DNA of 64,000 nt from Asparagopsis taxiformis (GCA_030407315.1 JALQPE010002064.1:1-64000), one strand, 5' to 3'; positions 43,473 through 55,866 are shown, numbered from the stretch's first letter. Numbers and translations: made by a program. The notes: generated by a model not told the origin, from the letters alone.

Positions 43473-44262
43473 TGTGATGCAATTTATGTTGCAAGCGCGC
43501 GCGCGGGTCGGAGCGATGCGTCGCGTTGAGTCCGCGTGCATCCGCGTTTAGTTAGTTAGTAAGCGAGCGTACGCGTGGCGATACAATTACGTGTCACGGC
43601 GCGCTTGCGCGAACGCGTACGATTGCGAGCTTGGCGCCACGTGTAGCGCCTTTTGCGAAATTCCCTTTATTTCCCCTTTTTTGGGTTTTTTATGACGAAA
43701 GTCTTTTTCCCAAATATTTCCCTTTTTGCGTGCGAGCGAGCGGCCGCCGGCCGGCCGCGCAAGGACAACCTGTCCTTAGTAGTTAGCTATTAATGGTCGT
43801 TTCGCCTCGCACCTTACCAATAAACAGCCAGCATCTTCGCAGCTACGAGTTAAGCGTTTAGCGAATCGCGAGGACCGATTGCGTTGAAACGTTGCGTGCG
43901 GGTTGCTCACGATCGCCGACGTTCGCGTGCGCGCTGCGCATAAACCGATCGTCGAACCGCGTCGCACCGCGATAGCGCGCGTTGCGTCGCACGCCACTAG
44001 GCCAGGGATTTACGACCCCTGTGTGGATCGCGTTGTGCTCGAGTTTACTCGGTGATCTCACCCTGAGATCACGGCTTGCGCCGGCCCGCGAATCCCGTGT
44101 TGCGATCGTTCCCTACGCGTTCCGCCGTTGTACCACCCGTTCGCCAGCGCGACCGAGCGACGCGCGAACGCAAGTTCAACCAGCGCGTTACGGTTCACCT
44201 CGCCCTGACACGGCTGCAATTCTAGAACTCCCTTAGCGATCGCCACCCCGGCTGGTCCTACA
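43473..44262 (+). repeat. 5' LTR of Ty3 element B
   Basis: 790 bp, TGTGATGCAA to GGTCCTACA. It differs from the 3' LTR (789 bp) at only a handful of places, mainly homopolymers near 43650-43690 and one C/T near 44211. Confidence 0.97.
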
Positions 44263-44264
44263 AC

Positions 44265-44282
44265 TGGTCTCTCGACCTAGAA
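44265..44282 (+). other. Primer-binding site of element B
   Basis: TGGTCTCTCGACCTAGAA, two bases after the LTR. Identical to the site in element A (62105 downward). It contains GGTC-TCTC-GACC, a small inverted repeat. The tRNA is not identified. Confidence 0.6.
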
Positions 44283-44839
44283 TTGCGCGAACCGACGTGC
44301 GAACTCAGCGAAGCACAGAAACTCCGCTTAGGGAAAACACGGGACGCCAAACCTATCGCTTACTCTAATTCTTCTTTTATCCGTTTGTCGTGCGCGACAG
44401 CGAGGGCGATTGACGCGTGCGCGCGTATCGCTATCCCGGAAGCGGTGCTATAGCCTCTCTGGTTTGTATAACTACCCTACCTCTACTACGACGATTCGCC
44501 GCACGGAACGACGCGATCGAAGACGCAGCGCGTGCGCGCGCTAGTTCGCAACCCTAACGCGGGTTCGGCGGTGCCGAAAATATTGGGTTCGCGAGCGATC
44601 GAGACCCGTCTTCACGCGTTCCGAGCGAGGAAGAAGCCCTCCTGCGAGCGAACTCGTCCCCCTCACCCTTACTACGCGCGCCCGATACGCAGACAATTTT
44701 CGGGGAGCGCTTCCCTTTTTACTTGCCAATTTTTCGACGCGCCGACGCGAGATTTTGACGCGCGCCGAATTCCCCTTTCTCCTTCCCCATCATCCCTTTT
44801 TCCCTTTTCCCTAGGCGACGATCGAACGCAACCGCGCCG

Positions 44840-46810
44840 ATGGATCCATCCGCGCCCGAGCGATCGAACGCGCCGACCGAACCGCCGCCAGTCGCGTCGC
44901 AAACGCACGCAGTCGACGCGCTGGTCGCTTCACATATCCCTGACCCTACCGCTTCTCCGTGGCCGCCGTTACCGACGCAAGCGCTCGCGAGCATCAACGA
45001 CGACGCGCAAACGTCCGACGATGGCGCCGCAACGAAGCGCGAGGCCGAGTTCCGCGTTTCTGACGTGCACGCTACGCCGTCCGCAACGCTTCCGAGCTTG
45101 GTTCGACAAGTAGTGGACGACCCTACGTTCCAATGCATGCTCCAGGCTGAAGTACGAGCTGCAGTGGACCGCGCTATCAAGGGCCAATCACGTGGACTAA
45201 CCGCTCAGATGAGGGCTCAAGTCCACAACCTAATCGTCACTACGATGGACTCCCGCGAGGAGCAAAATATTGAACGCGCGAACGTCGCTGCGCGCGAAAA
45301 CCGAACGCGAACCGCAGCGCGCGCGACCCCTACGAACTACGCGCGCGACGCGGACCCCGAAGGATGGCTGGAACTGGCGCGCCAGGACTTGTCATTCGAC
45401 GACCACCCGCGTTCGGATAGCGACATTGGACCCGCACATCCCGGGCTGGTAGAGATCCAGCCGTTGAACGAGCTGTTCACGCGCGCGCTTTCGTATCGCA
45501 CGTACCGCTTGCGTAATACGGACCGCGCGTTTAACCGAACAATTGCGAGCGAATTGGCTAATACCGCGAAAATGGTGCGCCATTCGATGCAAGGGGAGAA
45601 TTTCACGGGCGCTGACGGAATCGCCGTGCTATCGTTCCTGAAGTATTTCAAGAGCGCATGCGACGACACCGGCGTATCCGAAGGCGCAGCGCTTCCGATC
45701 CTCAAGTATTTCCTGGCCGACGAGGCGCGCGACACGTTCCAAACGTACGTGGGACGAACGTTCCGAGGCTCGCGCGCGGGCGTCGATTCGATTACGTGCT
45801 ACGCGGAAGCCGTTCAGTGGCTCCTGCTAACCTACGCGCGCGAAGGCGACGTCGCGCAAGCGTACCGTGATGTGGCGCAACAAACGCAAGACCCGAAGGA
45901 AACCGAAACGCAATTTGCTACGAGACTACGACGCCGCGCGCTGCGCTGCGGCGATGCGTTTAGCGAGCGAACGCTTGTTTCTATTTTCGTCGATGGTCTA
46001 CGACCCTATGCGCAACACCTCGTACGGGACGCGCTGTCTCGCGACCCGCGTCGATACACCTTTCGAGAGCTAGTCTCTATGGCGCAGAGCCATGGGGACA
46101 CGCACCGAGCGATGACGCCGACGACGAGCGCGCGACCGCTACTGCGACGAACGCCGGCACTCTACGTGGAAGAGGAGGAGACACCAACGGTGCAAGCACT
46201 GACCGTGGGGCATACCCCGCCATCAGGCTTCTCATCGCCAAATGTCTCAACCTCCGCCGCGACGCCGCACGCTCCGCGCGAACGGAAGTTCTCGACCCCG
46301 AGCCCTATGCGAAGTCCAACCTCGCTTGGCACCCCTTCGTCGAATTATCGCACGCCACGCTCTCGCGACGCATCGCCCGCCGACCGCTCGCGACGCTTTA
46401 CGCATAACGACGACCGAGAACGCGAACGCGCGGGACCGTACACGGCGCACATACCGCGCGCAACTTACCCACCGCCTATCGTGAGACAGACGGCACCGGC
46501 CGACACGTCTCGCACAGCGGCGTTCCGCTGTCTGATATGCCGGAAGTTTGGACACCCCATGGTAAGCTGCCCGCTGCTCTCATCCGAGCAACAGGCCGCA
46601 ATTCGCGAGATGCATAGTCACGCGCGCCTAACGCCCGAAGAACTGAACCTGCAGCGTAACGTTCAGGTTTTCGAAGTTTCCGCGGACGATGACGCACGCG
46701 AGCGCGAAAGCGAACACACGCGCGAAGACGACGCGCGCGACGGCGAGCAGCTCACGCCCCACTCGGTTCGCTTCGCAGAAGACCCGGGAAACGCCTACGA
46801 GGAGTCGTAG
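44840..46810 (+). CDS. Ty3 element B Gag (656 aa)
   Basis: ATG 44840 after a ~575 nt leader; intact frame to TAG at 46808-46810. The N-terminus is Pro/Ala-rich. Residues ~190-400 form the capsid-like helical region (LKYFKSACDDTGVSEGAALPILKYFL, given here in part, and DPKETETQFATRLRRRALRC). A zinc knuckle, CLICRKFGHPMVSC (C-x2-C-x4-H-x4-C), lies near residue 560. The matching Gag region in element A (FQDACDSCGVSEGEATKLLKYF) shows that the two elements are related. Gag packages the RNA. Confidence 0.85.
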   Translation: MDPSAPERSNAPTEPPPVASQTHAVDALVASHIPDPTASPWPPLPTQALASINDDAQTSDDGAATKREAEFRVSDVHATPSATLPSLVRQVVDDPTFQCMLQAEVRAAVDRAIKGQSRGLTAQMRAQVHNLIVTTMDSREEQNIERANVAARENRTRTAARATPTNYARDADPEGWLELARQDLSFDDHPRSDSDIGPAHPGLVEIQPLNELFTRALSYRTYRLRNTDRAFNRTIASELANTAKMVRHSMQGENFTGADGIAVLSFLKYFKSACDDTGVSEGAALPILKYFLADEARDTFQTYVGRTFRGSRAGVDSITCYAEAVQWLLLTYAREGDVAQAYRDVAQQTQDPKETETQFATRLRRRALRCGDAFSERTLVSIFVDGLRPYAQHLVRDALSRDPRRYTFRELVSMAQSHGDTHRAMTPTTSARPLLRRTPALYVEEEETPTVQALTVGHTPPSGFSSPNVSTSAATPHAPRERKFSTPSPMRSPTSLGTPSSNYRTPRSRDASPADRSRRFTHNDDRERERAGPYTAHIPRATYPPPIVRQTAPADTSRTAAFRCLICRKFGHPMVSCPLLSSEQQAAIREMHSHARLTPEELNLQRNVQVFEVSADDDARERESEHTREDDARDGEQLTPHSVRFAEDPGNAYEES

Positions 46811-46854
46811 CGGGTGGGCCGACTCCTCCTCACTCAACGGACACGCGACGCGCG

Positions 46855-49722
46855 ATGACGCAACCGCCGCGCGAAAGACCGCCTCCGTTACCACCCGAAA
46901 CAGTGGTCCTGTTTCAGACCCCTACCGCGAACTACAAACTCGAGATACGCGTCGGATATAATCTACGCACGGCCACCGCGGTGACCGCTGTGCTTGATAC
47001 CGGCGCGGGCCCGAGCCTCATTCGCGAGAACGTATTAGGCGCTGATTGGAAGCGCCACGCTACGCCGCCAACGCTGCGCTGCGCGATTATCGACGCGAAT
47101 GGACGACGCCTCGCGCCGAACGCGTCATTGCGGCTTAGCGTTCTTCTAGGTGCCCGCGCGCACCTTCAAACTTTCCTGGTGATGCCGCGCTTATCCGTCC
47201 CTTGCATTCTGGGAGCAGACTTCATCGACCGCGTGGTTCGGATGATCTATACTGGGCCGCAGCGCGCGTTGCGAACCCGCTATGGGGACCACGTTCCGAT
47301 GCTCCCACGCACGGCGACGAAACCGCGCCACGCACCGACCCCCAAGACTACCCGACCGACAGAATTCGCGCCAATCCGCGTTGCGCGCCGCACGTCGATT
47401 CCGCCGCACGCGACGCGGGCTATCGAAGTCACCACGGGCGCTCACGGACGCTGCATCATGATGCCCGCGACCGACCTCTACGGACAGAAGTTGTTGCGTC
47501 TAGCCAATGGTGAAACGCAGGTTAAAAGGAACGTGCCCTTCAGTGTGCCTGTGCACAACGCCGGCACCCGCCTACAGGTATTGCCCAAAGGCATGAAGGT
47601 GGGCGCCGCGGTGCCCAACCCCGTAGGTTGCCTACAAGTTGCACAAGAGGCGCCGACACCACAAGACCGACCGCCCGACGATGCGACGCCATGCAACGCG
47701 ACGAACCCGCCGGACCTGCGCGAAGCCGACGGAATTGCGAGCGCGACGCCGCATTGGGAAGACCTCTTACGCGCGACACTACGCGATGAGCGGGTAGACG
47801 ACGACCTACACGCGCGAATTATCGAGATGCTGCGAAAGCATGAGCGCATGTGGAATGGCACGCTCGGAGCCATCCACGCGACAGAGCACCGCATCGAACT
47901 GGTTCCGGGGGCGACCCCCGTCAACCAACCGCCGTACCGCGCCGGACACGCGTCGCGCGAAATTATCCGTACGCAAGTGGACAAGATGCTCCGCGCCGGA
48001 GTGATCGAACCTGCTACATCGGAATGGGCGAGCCCGGTCGTAGTCGTACCCAAGAAGGACGGGACTTCCCGCTTCTGCATCGACTATCGCCGCTTAAACG
48101 CCGCTACCGTGAAGGACGCGTATCCGATTCCGCGCATGGACGACTGCGTCGATTCGCTTGGTAACGCGACGGTTTTCACTACGCTAGACTGCAACTCGGG
48201 ATACTGGCAAATCCCGGTAGCGCACGCCGACCGCGATAAGACTACGTTTACGTCGCATGTTGGTACGTATCGCTTCCGCCGCATGCCCTTTGGGCTATCG
48301 AATGCGCCCGCGACGTTTCAGCGCGCGCTCGATATCTTGCTCGCGAACGTGAAATGGCAACACTGCCTAGTCTACCTGGATGACGTAATCATCTTCTCCG
48401 CAGACGTAAACGCGCACGTGCATCACGTCGATGAGATACTGGGAATCCTCGGACGCGCTGGCGTTTCGCTCAAATTCGCGAAGACTGAGTTCTTCAAGCG
48501 CTCGGTAGACTACCTGGGACATACTATTTCGCCGGGGAAGCTATCCGTACCGACGACGAAATGCGACGCGCTGCGCGATGCGACGTATCCGACGACGAAA
48601 ACGCAGCTGCGCAGCTTCCTGGGGACGTGCAATGTATACCGCCGATTCATCGAGAAATTCGCGTTCATAGCCGCGCCGCTGACGCAGTTGCTGAAGAAGG
48701 ACCAAGGAGATAACCTACCCGCGCCGACGCCAGAGCAAACGCGCGCATTCGAATCATTGCGACAAGCGATGCTATCTCCGCCTATCCTCCGTCTGCCGCG
48801 CGAAGGGCACCCGTATGTGCTCGACACCGACGCGTCGCAAGGACAAATCGGGTGCGCGTTACTACAGTTGGACACCGACGACGACGTACTACATCCAGTC
48901 GGATACTGGTCGCGCACGCTTAACGACGCGGAGCGTAATTACTCGACGACGGAACGCGAATGCCTCGCAGTGGTATGGGCTGTGTTACTATTACGCGCAT
49001 ATCTAGAAGGACGGAAGTTCACGGTTCGCACGGACCATAATTCGCTGCGCTGGATTCTAAATATGACCTCCGCGGAAGGACGACTCGCGCGTTGGCGATT
49101 GCGACTCGCCGAGTTCGAGTTCGACGTCGAATATAAAAAGGGTAAACGCCATGTTATCGCCGACGCGCTCTCGCGAATGGCCACGCGAAGCGGCGACGAG
49201 ACGGAAATACCGGACGAGATACCCTGCTTCGACGCCGCGAATATCGTTGAACCGCACGCGGACGCTTACGTTCGAGCCGACGCCGCGCTACTATGCGACT
49301 ACGCCGAATATTATCCTAGCCTGGATTGTCTGCTGACATCTCGAGCATGTATCGAACCACCCGTATCCGCTGACGAGTGGATACGCGAGCAGGCTACGGA
49401 CGAGTTCTGCCAAAACGCGAAACGCGACGTCGAAACCGAGCCGCAGACGCGCTTCCACCTGTCCCCCGATGGGATACTTATGAGGACCGCGCCGCTCGAC
49501 GGCGCCACGCAGATAGTCGTGCCCGAAGCGATCAAGGGGCGCATTTTGCGAGCTAACCATTACGCGGTAACCGCAGGCCATCCGGGCGCGCGACGCATGT
49601 ATGACGCAATTCGACGCGCGTACTACTGGCCGATGATGAGCGTAGACGTCTACACTACCGTGAGACAGTGCGACGCGTGCGCACGTAACCGCGTTACGCA
49701 ATATCGCCATACGAACGCCTGA
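46855..49722 (+). CDS. Ty3 element B Pol, first part: protease, RT, RNase H, integrase zinc domain
   Basis: Starts at ATG 46855, 44 bp after the Gag stop and in a different frame. Motifs in order: AVLDTGAGPSLI (protease DTG), TLDCNSGYWQIP and FGLSNAPATFQ and YLDDVIIFS (RT), LDTDASQGQIGCALL and TERECLAVVWA and RTDHNSLRW (RNase H), GHPGARRMYDA to CDACARN (integrase zinc finger). The frame ends early at TGA 49720-49722, although the integrase core continues in another frame. A one-base indel near 49715 explains it. Confidence 0.88.
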   Translation: MTQPPRERPPPLPPETVVLFQTPTANYKLEIRVGYNLRTATAVTAVLDTGAGPSLIRENVLGADWKRHATPPTLRCAIIDANGRRLAPNASLRLSVLLGARAHLQTFLVMPRLSVPCILGADFIDRVVRMIYTGPQRALRTRYGDHVPMLPRTATKPRHAPTPKTTRPTEFAPIRVARRTSIPPHATRAIEVTTGAHGRCIMMPATDLYGQKLLRLANGETQVKRNVPFSVPVHNAGTRLQVLPKGMKVGAAVPNPVGCLQVAQEAPTPQDRPPDDATPCNATNPPDLREADGIASATPHWEDLLRATLRDERVDDDLHARIIEMLRKHERMWNGTLGAIHATEHRIELVPGATPVNQPPYRAGHASREIIRTQVDKMLRAGVIEPATSEWASPVVVVPKKDGTSRFCIDYRRLNAATVKDAYPIPRMDDCVDSLGNATVFTTLDCNSGYWQIPVAHADRDKTTFTSHVGTYRFRRMPFGLSNAPATFQRALDILLANVKWQHCLVYLDDVIIFSADVNAHVHHVDEILGILGRAGVSLKFAKTEFFKRSVDYLGHTISPGKLSVPTTKCDALRDATYPTTKTQLRSFLGTCNVYRRFIEKFAFIAAPLTQLLKKDQGDNLPAPTPEQTRAFESLRQAMLSPPILRLPREGHPYVLDTDASQGQIGCALLQLDTDDDVLHPVGYWSRTLNDAERNYSTTERECLAVVWAVLLLRAYLEGRKFTVRTDHNSLRWILNMTSAEGRLARWRLRLAEFEFDVEYKKGKRHVIADALSRMATRSGDETEIPDEIPCFDAANIVEPHADAYVRADAALLCDYAEYYPSLDCLLTSRACIEPPVSADEWIREQATDEFCQNAKRDVETEPQTRFHLSPDGILMRTAPLDGATQIVVPEAIKGRILRANHYAVTAGHPGARRMYDAIRRAYYWPMMSVDVYTTVRQCDACARNRVTQYRHTNA

Positions 49723-49726
49723 AGCT

Positions 49727-50957
49727 ATTCCCCGCGACGCGCCCGCTCGAAGACGTCGCTATCGATATCCTCGGTCCGCTGCCCGAGACTCCGCGCCAAC
49801 GTCGCTTCGTACTCGTAATCGCAGACCGCTATAGCAAACTCTGCCGACTCATCGCGCTTGGACGCGTGTCTGCGCTCGCCGTCGCGAAGGCCTTTTGCAG
49901 AGACTGGGTCTTTGTATACGGACCGCCGCGCACGCTGCTTTCTGACAACGGACCGCAGTTTCGCTCGAAGTTATTTCAGGAAACGTGCGCGCTCATGGGG
50001 ACGCGAAACATATTCACGACGACGTATCATCCGCAATCGAACGGGCAAGTCGAGCGAATGAATCGTACCATCGTCGCGACGCTGCGCCATTACGTCGACG
50101 AAGAGCGAAAGGACTGGGATGAGCATTTGGATGCGCTAGCGTACGCTTACAATCGTGCGATACACCGCTCGACGAATACGTTGCCATTCGAGCTTACGCT
50201 AACGCGCTACCCTGTGTCGCTGGGTACGGAGCAAGTGGACACGATTCGCAGCACGCCATTCCTTCGCATGGAATTTCTCGCACGATTATCGGACGCGTAC
50301 GCACGCTCGGCGAACGCGTTGAAGAAAGCGCAAGCGAGATACAAGCGCGACTTTGACCGCGGCGTGCGCACGGTGAATAAGGATATCAAGGTTGGCGATC
50401 AAGTGTACCTGGACACTCGCGCGGGAGCGACGACACGAACGCTGGGCAACGACGGAGCGCACACGTCGAAGTTAGACTATCCTGTGTCGGGCCCTTTCCC
50501 GGTTATAGGCTGCCGCGGACACACGTACGAAATCATAATCGACGGTGTCCCCGAACTCGTCAGCTCCGACCGCGTTCGCATAGCACCGCGTTACGCGACG
50601 CATGCGCCAACGACGTGGGACGACGTAGAAGAAGACATTAACACGGAGAACGCGAACGACGCAGAGCGACGGGATGGACGCGAAATTAATGAGGCGCGCA
50701 AGGTCGACCCGGAAGCCGGGTACGGGACGCGCGAGTTCATGATTGACAGGTTGACAGCCGAGGGCATCGACGATACCGGCACGCCCGTATTCCGAGTGCG
50801 CTGGAAAGGCTACTCTCCGCGCGATGATACGTGGGAGTCCGAAGCGTCCCTGCCCGCGCCTATCGTCGCCCGTTTTCGCCGTGATCAAGGACGGCCCGCC
50901 TCTAAAACCGCTGCGCGCGCTACTGCCGACGGCCCTGCGGCGCTGCGTAACCACTGA
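49727..50957 (+). pseudogene. Ty3 element B integrase core and chromodomain (after a frameshift)
   Basis: The frame is open from about 49716 with LKLFPATRPLEDVAIDILGP, continuous with the zinc domain upstream apart from the shift. Integrase D-D-E: IADRYSK region, LLSDNGPQFRSKLFQ, and YHPQSNGQVERMNR. The C-terminus has a chromodomain (FMIDRLTAEG, then FRVRWKGYSPRDDTWE). The stop is at 50955-50957. With the indel corrected Pol would be a single protein of about 1360 residues. Confidence 0.85.
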
Positions 50958-52999
50958 AGTCGCTCAATGAAGCGCTCAGCCCCGAGGGAGGCGCCCGATG
51001 GCGCGCCGCGAAAAACGACGCCTACCCGCACCAGCGCGCGTATTGCAAGCCGACAAGCGACGCCCCGGGCGCAACGCAATTAATGCACGAAGCGTTGCGG
51101 GCGGTGGGGTTGCCATCCACGTGCGTTCACGTCGATGAAGAAGCTGCGCGAGCGCTAGATGGTTACCTGGCAGTGGTAAGCATCCAAAACGCAGACCCAG
51201 CTGCCCGCCTTGCACCACGCCAAACTACTATCGGCAGCAGAGACCGGGAGGAGATACGAATTACTACCGCCAAGCGTCGCAGCGCCACGCAACCGCTTCG
51301 CCGCACAACGCGCGAACGCTTCCTCGAACGCCTTGTAACCGTTTCGGCGTACGCCACGCAATCGCCGTTCGCGCCAACGCTTCGTCGTTCGCCATTTCGC
51401 GCGCACTCGACATTCTATCGCTGAATGACCTGGAACTACTGCCGCGCGCAATGAAGCGACGCCGCTCGCGAGCCGCGTACGTGTGTGCCTGACGGGGTGG
51501 GCACGATTCGACGTTTGCCCGCCGCGCTATTACCCGCGCCGCCTACCCGCGCAAAGGCGCGCCGCCCCGGACTAAACTACCTGAATCTCGACGCTTGGCA
51601 ACACTCGAAGGGGGCCCTCACAGATGCTGGCCGGTCCGGCATCGACACGCGTCGCGCGGGACGCCACCACCGCGAAAGTACTGAGCCCCCTCGCTGATGC
51701 TCGAGACGTGCCTGTTAAGAAGTGCGATGAGCGCGAGGAGCCCATGACGGACGTTGTGTCAATCTCGTTAAACAGGCGCCACGCAATATCCGCCGCTTGC
51801 ATTTCGGTCGCCTTTCGTTCGCCACGCGACTATCCACCGTTTACGCCACGTAACGCCTAACGACCAGTTCCCGTCTACCGCCACACGGCCACTGCGCCGC
51901 CACGCTCGTTGGAACCGCCGCGAATACGAACGGCCGCGTATCTCTGGATTCGTTGCGAGCGGGACCTCGACTAACACCTGACCTACCCCAGAGGTCGCGA
52001 CAGGCGCGGGACCACGCGATGCGTTTTCGCGCGGAAAAAGGGGAGCGACACTGGCGCTGGCGTGCGAGCTGGCCCGGCTATTTAGCAATTCTACCGTCCC
52101 ACTCGAATTGTCCCATTGGAAAAATGCGACAAAAGGGGCACCCGAATCGCGCCGCCGTCAAGCTGGCCCCCGCACCGTGACGAACTGTCCCCTACTACCG
52201 TCACCTGATTGGACGACAACATACGCGAACTCCAGCGAGGCGCTCGAAGCTGGTGGAAGGACGCAGACCCCTGAACGCACGCAGCCCCCTACCGAGAATA
52301 TAGTGGTGCCCACGTGCATGGTTCCCCCTCAACCCAAGCGTGGAGAATGAGGCTCGCTCCAAGAAGGGAAGAATGTGACCCCACCCGAGCCCCCTAGGTA
52401 CCATTCGGCCGGCCGCTTTAGTCACGGGACAATAGACACGGTAGCAAACGGCGAACGCCGGTAGTAGGCAACGCAAACGACGGATGCGAAGAAGCGAACG
52501 AACCAGCGACGCGAACGACGGATGCGTAAGGCGGCACGAATTGACGACGCGAAGCGGAAGCGAACAACGAATACGCATGCGAAAAGTAACCAGCGACGTC
52601 GAGAATTGCGCGTGACGAACCGACGAAACGAAATCGCTACGACGAACTCGCACCGACGCGCTACCCGTCCAGACTCCCTTCTTCTACCCCTCCTTTTCCC
52701 CCGCGCGCACGACTGGACGCCGCCGGCCGCGTGCCCTCCGAACGCCGACGTGGGCAGCGGGCAAATACGGTTTCAAGCAACGACACGCGCGCCCCTTCGC
52801 GGAAACACCGGCTCATGCATTTGACGGAACCCGCGTTGCGCTGTCGCTTACTCAAAAGCTGCAGGAACCCTGGCGTTACACGGCCGTAAGCGCGTCGGAC
52901 GGGAGGAACCCCGCAGTACGAAGCGCTAGGTGGAGATACAAGCAAGGAGAGTTTATTTCGAAAGAAGATGCAATGCGAGGAAGAGGAACGAAATGATAA
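50958..52999. other. 2 kb GC-rich tract between pol and the antisense gene, no gene seen
   Basis: All frames are short and Arg/Ala-rich, as expected from GC-rich composition; none has motifs. The antisense gene of element B ends at its right edge. The tract corresponds in position to 41150-41741 of element A but is longer. Confidence 0.5.
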
Positions 53000-55866
53000 C
53001 TAAGACGGAGGCGCGCGCGTGTCGCCGTCTCGACGCGAGGCGCGGCTCGACGAACTGGCTGCCGCACCGCGCGAACGAGCACGGCTTGAAGCCGTATCTG
53101 CCTGGTGACCGCGTCGCCGCTCGGAATTTAACACCCGAACGACGCGCCCGTCGTGTACGCCGATCCGGGGTGGAGGGATACCCGTGCGTCTTGTGCGACC
53201 CGCGGAACTCGCCGCTGCACGCGAACGCGTCATGGGACGCGCCCCGCCACGACCCGAACCAACGCTTCCCGTCGCGCCACGCGTCGCATCTGCGCGCAAC
53301 CCGCTCTCCGACTGCGTCGCGCCAGTCGACTCCCTTTCATCGGCAGAACCCGCAGGAGAACGCTGCATGAAATTGACGACGTCATTTAACGCCGAGCCCA
53401 TACGGTGAGCGCGTTCGATAGTTTCCTGAACCCGACGGACAGTCTCCCTCTCCCGAGCGCGATACCCGTCACGAACAGCGGCGATTCGAGCGGCCAACCG
53501 ACCCCTCTCCGCCTCCAAATTCGATTCGACTTCGGCCAACGCACGCTGCGCGGCCTCCTGCGCTGAACCGACGGAATCGTAACGAGACTGAAGGGCCGCC
53601 AACGCTTCGCGACCACCTTCAACCTCCTTCTCCTGTTTCGCCGCACGACCTTGCATTACGCCGATATCCTTATGCATGCGCTCGATGCGCACGGCGTCTT
53701 CGTCGACCTTACGCTTCAGCGCGGCCTCGCGCGCCTCGCGCAGCCAGTCTCGCGTAAGAATGACACGGCCTCGTCGCGCGCCTCGTTCGCATCGTCGCGA
53801 GCCTTAATCGCCTCGTCGCGGGCCTTGATAGCCACGTCAAGGCGTCCCAGGGCTTCGTCTCGAGCTTGGGCGACCGACGTCACACGCGAAAGCGCCTCGT
53901 CGCGGTTTTGCTCAGCAGACGAGATTTGTGCCTGCAAGTTGGCCGCACCCGTTGAATCCGCTAACGCGACGACGTCTTCGCCGTCCACCGCCGCCGGCGC
54001 CTCCGCCGGATCAATAACCGCGACCGCGCTCGACGCCGCGACGCTACCAACCGCCGCGCTCGCGCTCGCACCACCCGACGCGTTAGCGTTGTCTTGGCTT
54101 GGAATGGACTTCTTCAACTCCTGCAGTTCGTTATAAACCTTGACGTACTCCGCCCGTAGCGCTGCGTCCAACTGAGTAATGTCAACAGGAGGCCGAGGCG
54201 ACTCAGAGAATAACGAATAGCGCCCGTCGCGGAAACGCCGGCGCTCGACGGCCAATAACGCAGCCATGCCGAGGTATTGCGCGTACTCGCGCGAATTAGT
54301 TGCGCGCATCACATGCAACTCGTTGGAGGATAAGGCCGACAAGACGGCATCCACGGTCACAACGTCACCCGCTTCCAAATGCGCGAAGGCGCTGCGCGAC
54401 GGGTTACGTGGCGACTTCAACAACAAGTGCGGAATTTCGGTATGACGATGAACCCCGAGCGCGCCGTGCGCCCAGTCTATCACGCCGCGTTCCGCGCTCC
54501 AAGGCAACCACTGGCCACCCTCGTTAAAGTCCACACCCGGGGCGACGTCGAAGACCGGCGTCTCGTCCCAAGGACATGCGCGATGCTCCGTCAAAAGACT
54601 CTCCAAATGCGCAACCGAATACGTGCCGCCACGAACGACCGCCGCAGCGCCGACGCTCTCGATACCAGCCACGAGTCTGTCGCTCAAGCGAACAATGCGC
54701 CGCTCGACGAACGCGACATGGAGCCACGCGCAGGCCACCATGACGACCCACTCGCTAAGGGCAACGGCCCAGAAATAAGACCGCGTCTCCACGGGGACGT
54801 CAAGGCCAAGGAGAACGGACGGCGCATAGTGGAAGACACAAGGCAAGGGAACGGAAAGAGACTCTGGCGCCTCCGGCCAGTCGCGCGGATCGTAGCGCGG
54901 AAAGAAAGCGCCGATGCGATCCTCGGGGAACTCGCGAAACTCCGCGTCGCGATACGTGACGAAGTAACCGGCGGAACGGCGCGTGCGTAACTCGCGGCGC
55001 GCTTCGGCACGCATCTCCGCGTCAATGAACCACGGTACACTGACTTCTCCTTCTTGTTCGATGTCGTTCCAGGGGACACCACCGTCCAGCAAGAAGCCGG
55101 CGCTAGGCGCCGCCGCCCACGGATCAAGATGCGCAAATTCGTCGCGACGCATCGTTCGGAGCCGCGCCAGATGTCGCACAAGCCGCTCGTCCGCTGCGTC
55201 CTCGAGGAAATAGGCATCGCATGGAAGATTAGTGGGTACGGCTAGATCGCACAGGGCCGCTTCACGCCGCGCGTCCCACACGGCCTGCGCGTTTTTATGA
55301 CCGGGCAACACCGCGTAGCGGTTGACGTCGGCGATACGCACCCACTGGAAACGCCGCGGAAAGTATTGAACACGGCCTAGCTCAGTCCAAGTCGGCATCG
55401 CGCGCGGAAGGAAACGGAAGGCAGAAGGGTCTTCGTAGCGTGCACGCGGGGCGACGGCGGGTACGTGTTGCGCAGCAGAAGGAAGAGAAACAGACGAAGG
55501 AGCAGGAATGGACCGCAAAGGCACGCCGACGTTCGTGCGACTCCCAGACGCGGATGCGGGAGCAGCAGTCACGTCCACTGTCGCGTCGATACCGGGCGAT
55601 GCGTCAGCGCCGTCCGTATTATGCGCACTCGCCGTAGCGCCAACCGGAGCGCTCGCGGATGAAGCCTGAGCCATGGAGAGATAGAACGGGCTCTCGGGGC
55701 TCGCAGGCGCAGGCGAAGCAAAGCGCGAAGCGGCAGGCGGAGTGCGTAGCGGCGTCGCAGCGCTTTCGCCGGAAGGAATGCTGGCCCGCAGCCAGCTCGG
55801 AAGGGTATCGCCATCGTTCGCCATAGCGTGTGAATCGGCAGGGATGACGGCGAACGCGGGTGGCAA
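53000..55866 (-). pseudogene. Antisense gene of Ty3 element B (one frameshift, ~950 aa)
   Basis: Reads opposite to gag-pol, from ATG 55866 (or the in-frame ATG at 55824) just inside the 3' LTR. Residues 1-150 are Ala/Pro/Ser-rich. Residues 150-540 look globular, with RAMPTWTELGRVQYFP, GFLLDGGVPWNDIEQEGEVS, GYFVTYRDAEFREFPEDR, CVFHYAPSVLLGLDVP and WLPWSAERGVIDWAHGA. The C-terminal third is long coiled coil rich in Ala/Glu/Arg (repeats of EARDEAI type). The frame breaks near 53740; the coil then continues in the next frame (ERMHKDIGVMQ) to 53000, ending in a basic, disordered tail. No known family recognised. Length and composition make chance origin unlikely. Confidence 0.7.

Noticed and set aside
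44532..45113. A 193-codon frame overlapping the start of element B Gag
   Set aside because: Arg/Ser/Pro-rich frame caused by high GC; Gag in the neighbouring frame has domains and a zinc knuckle.
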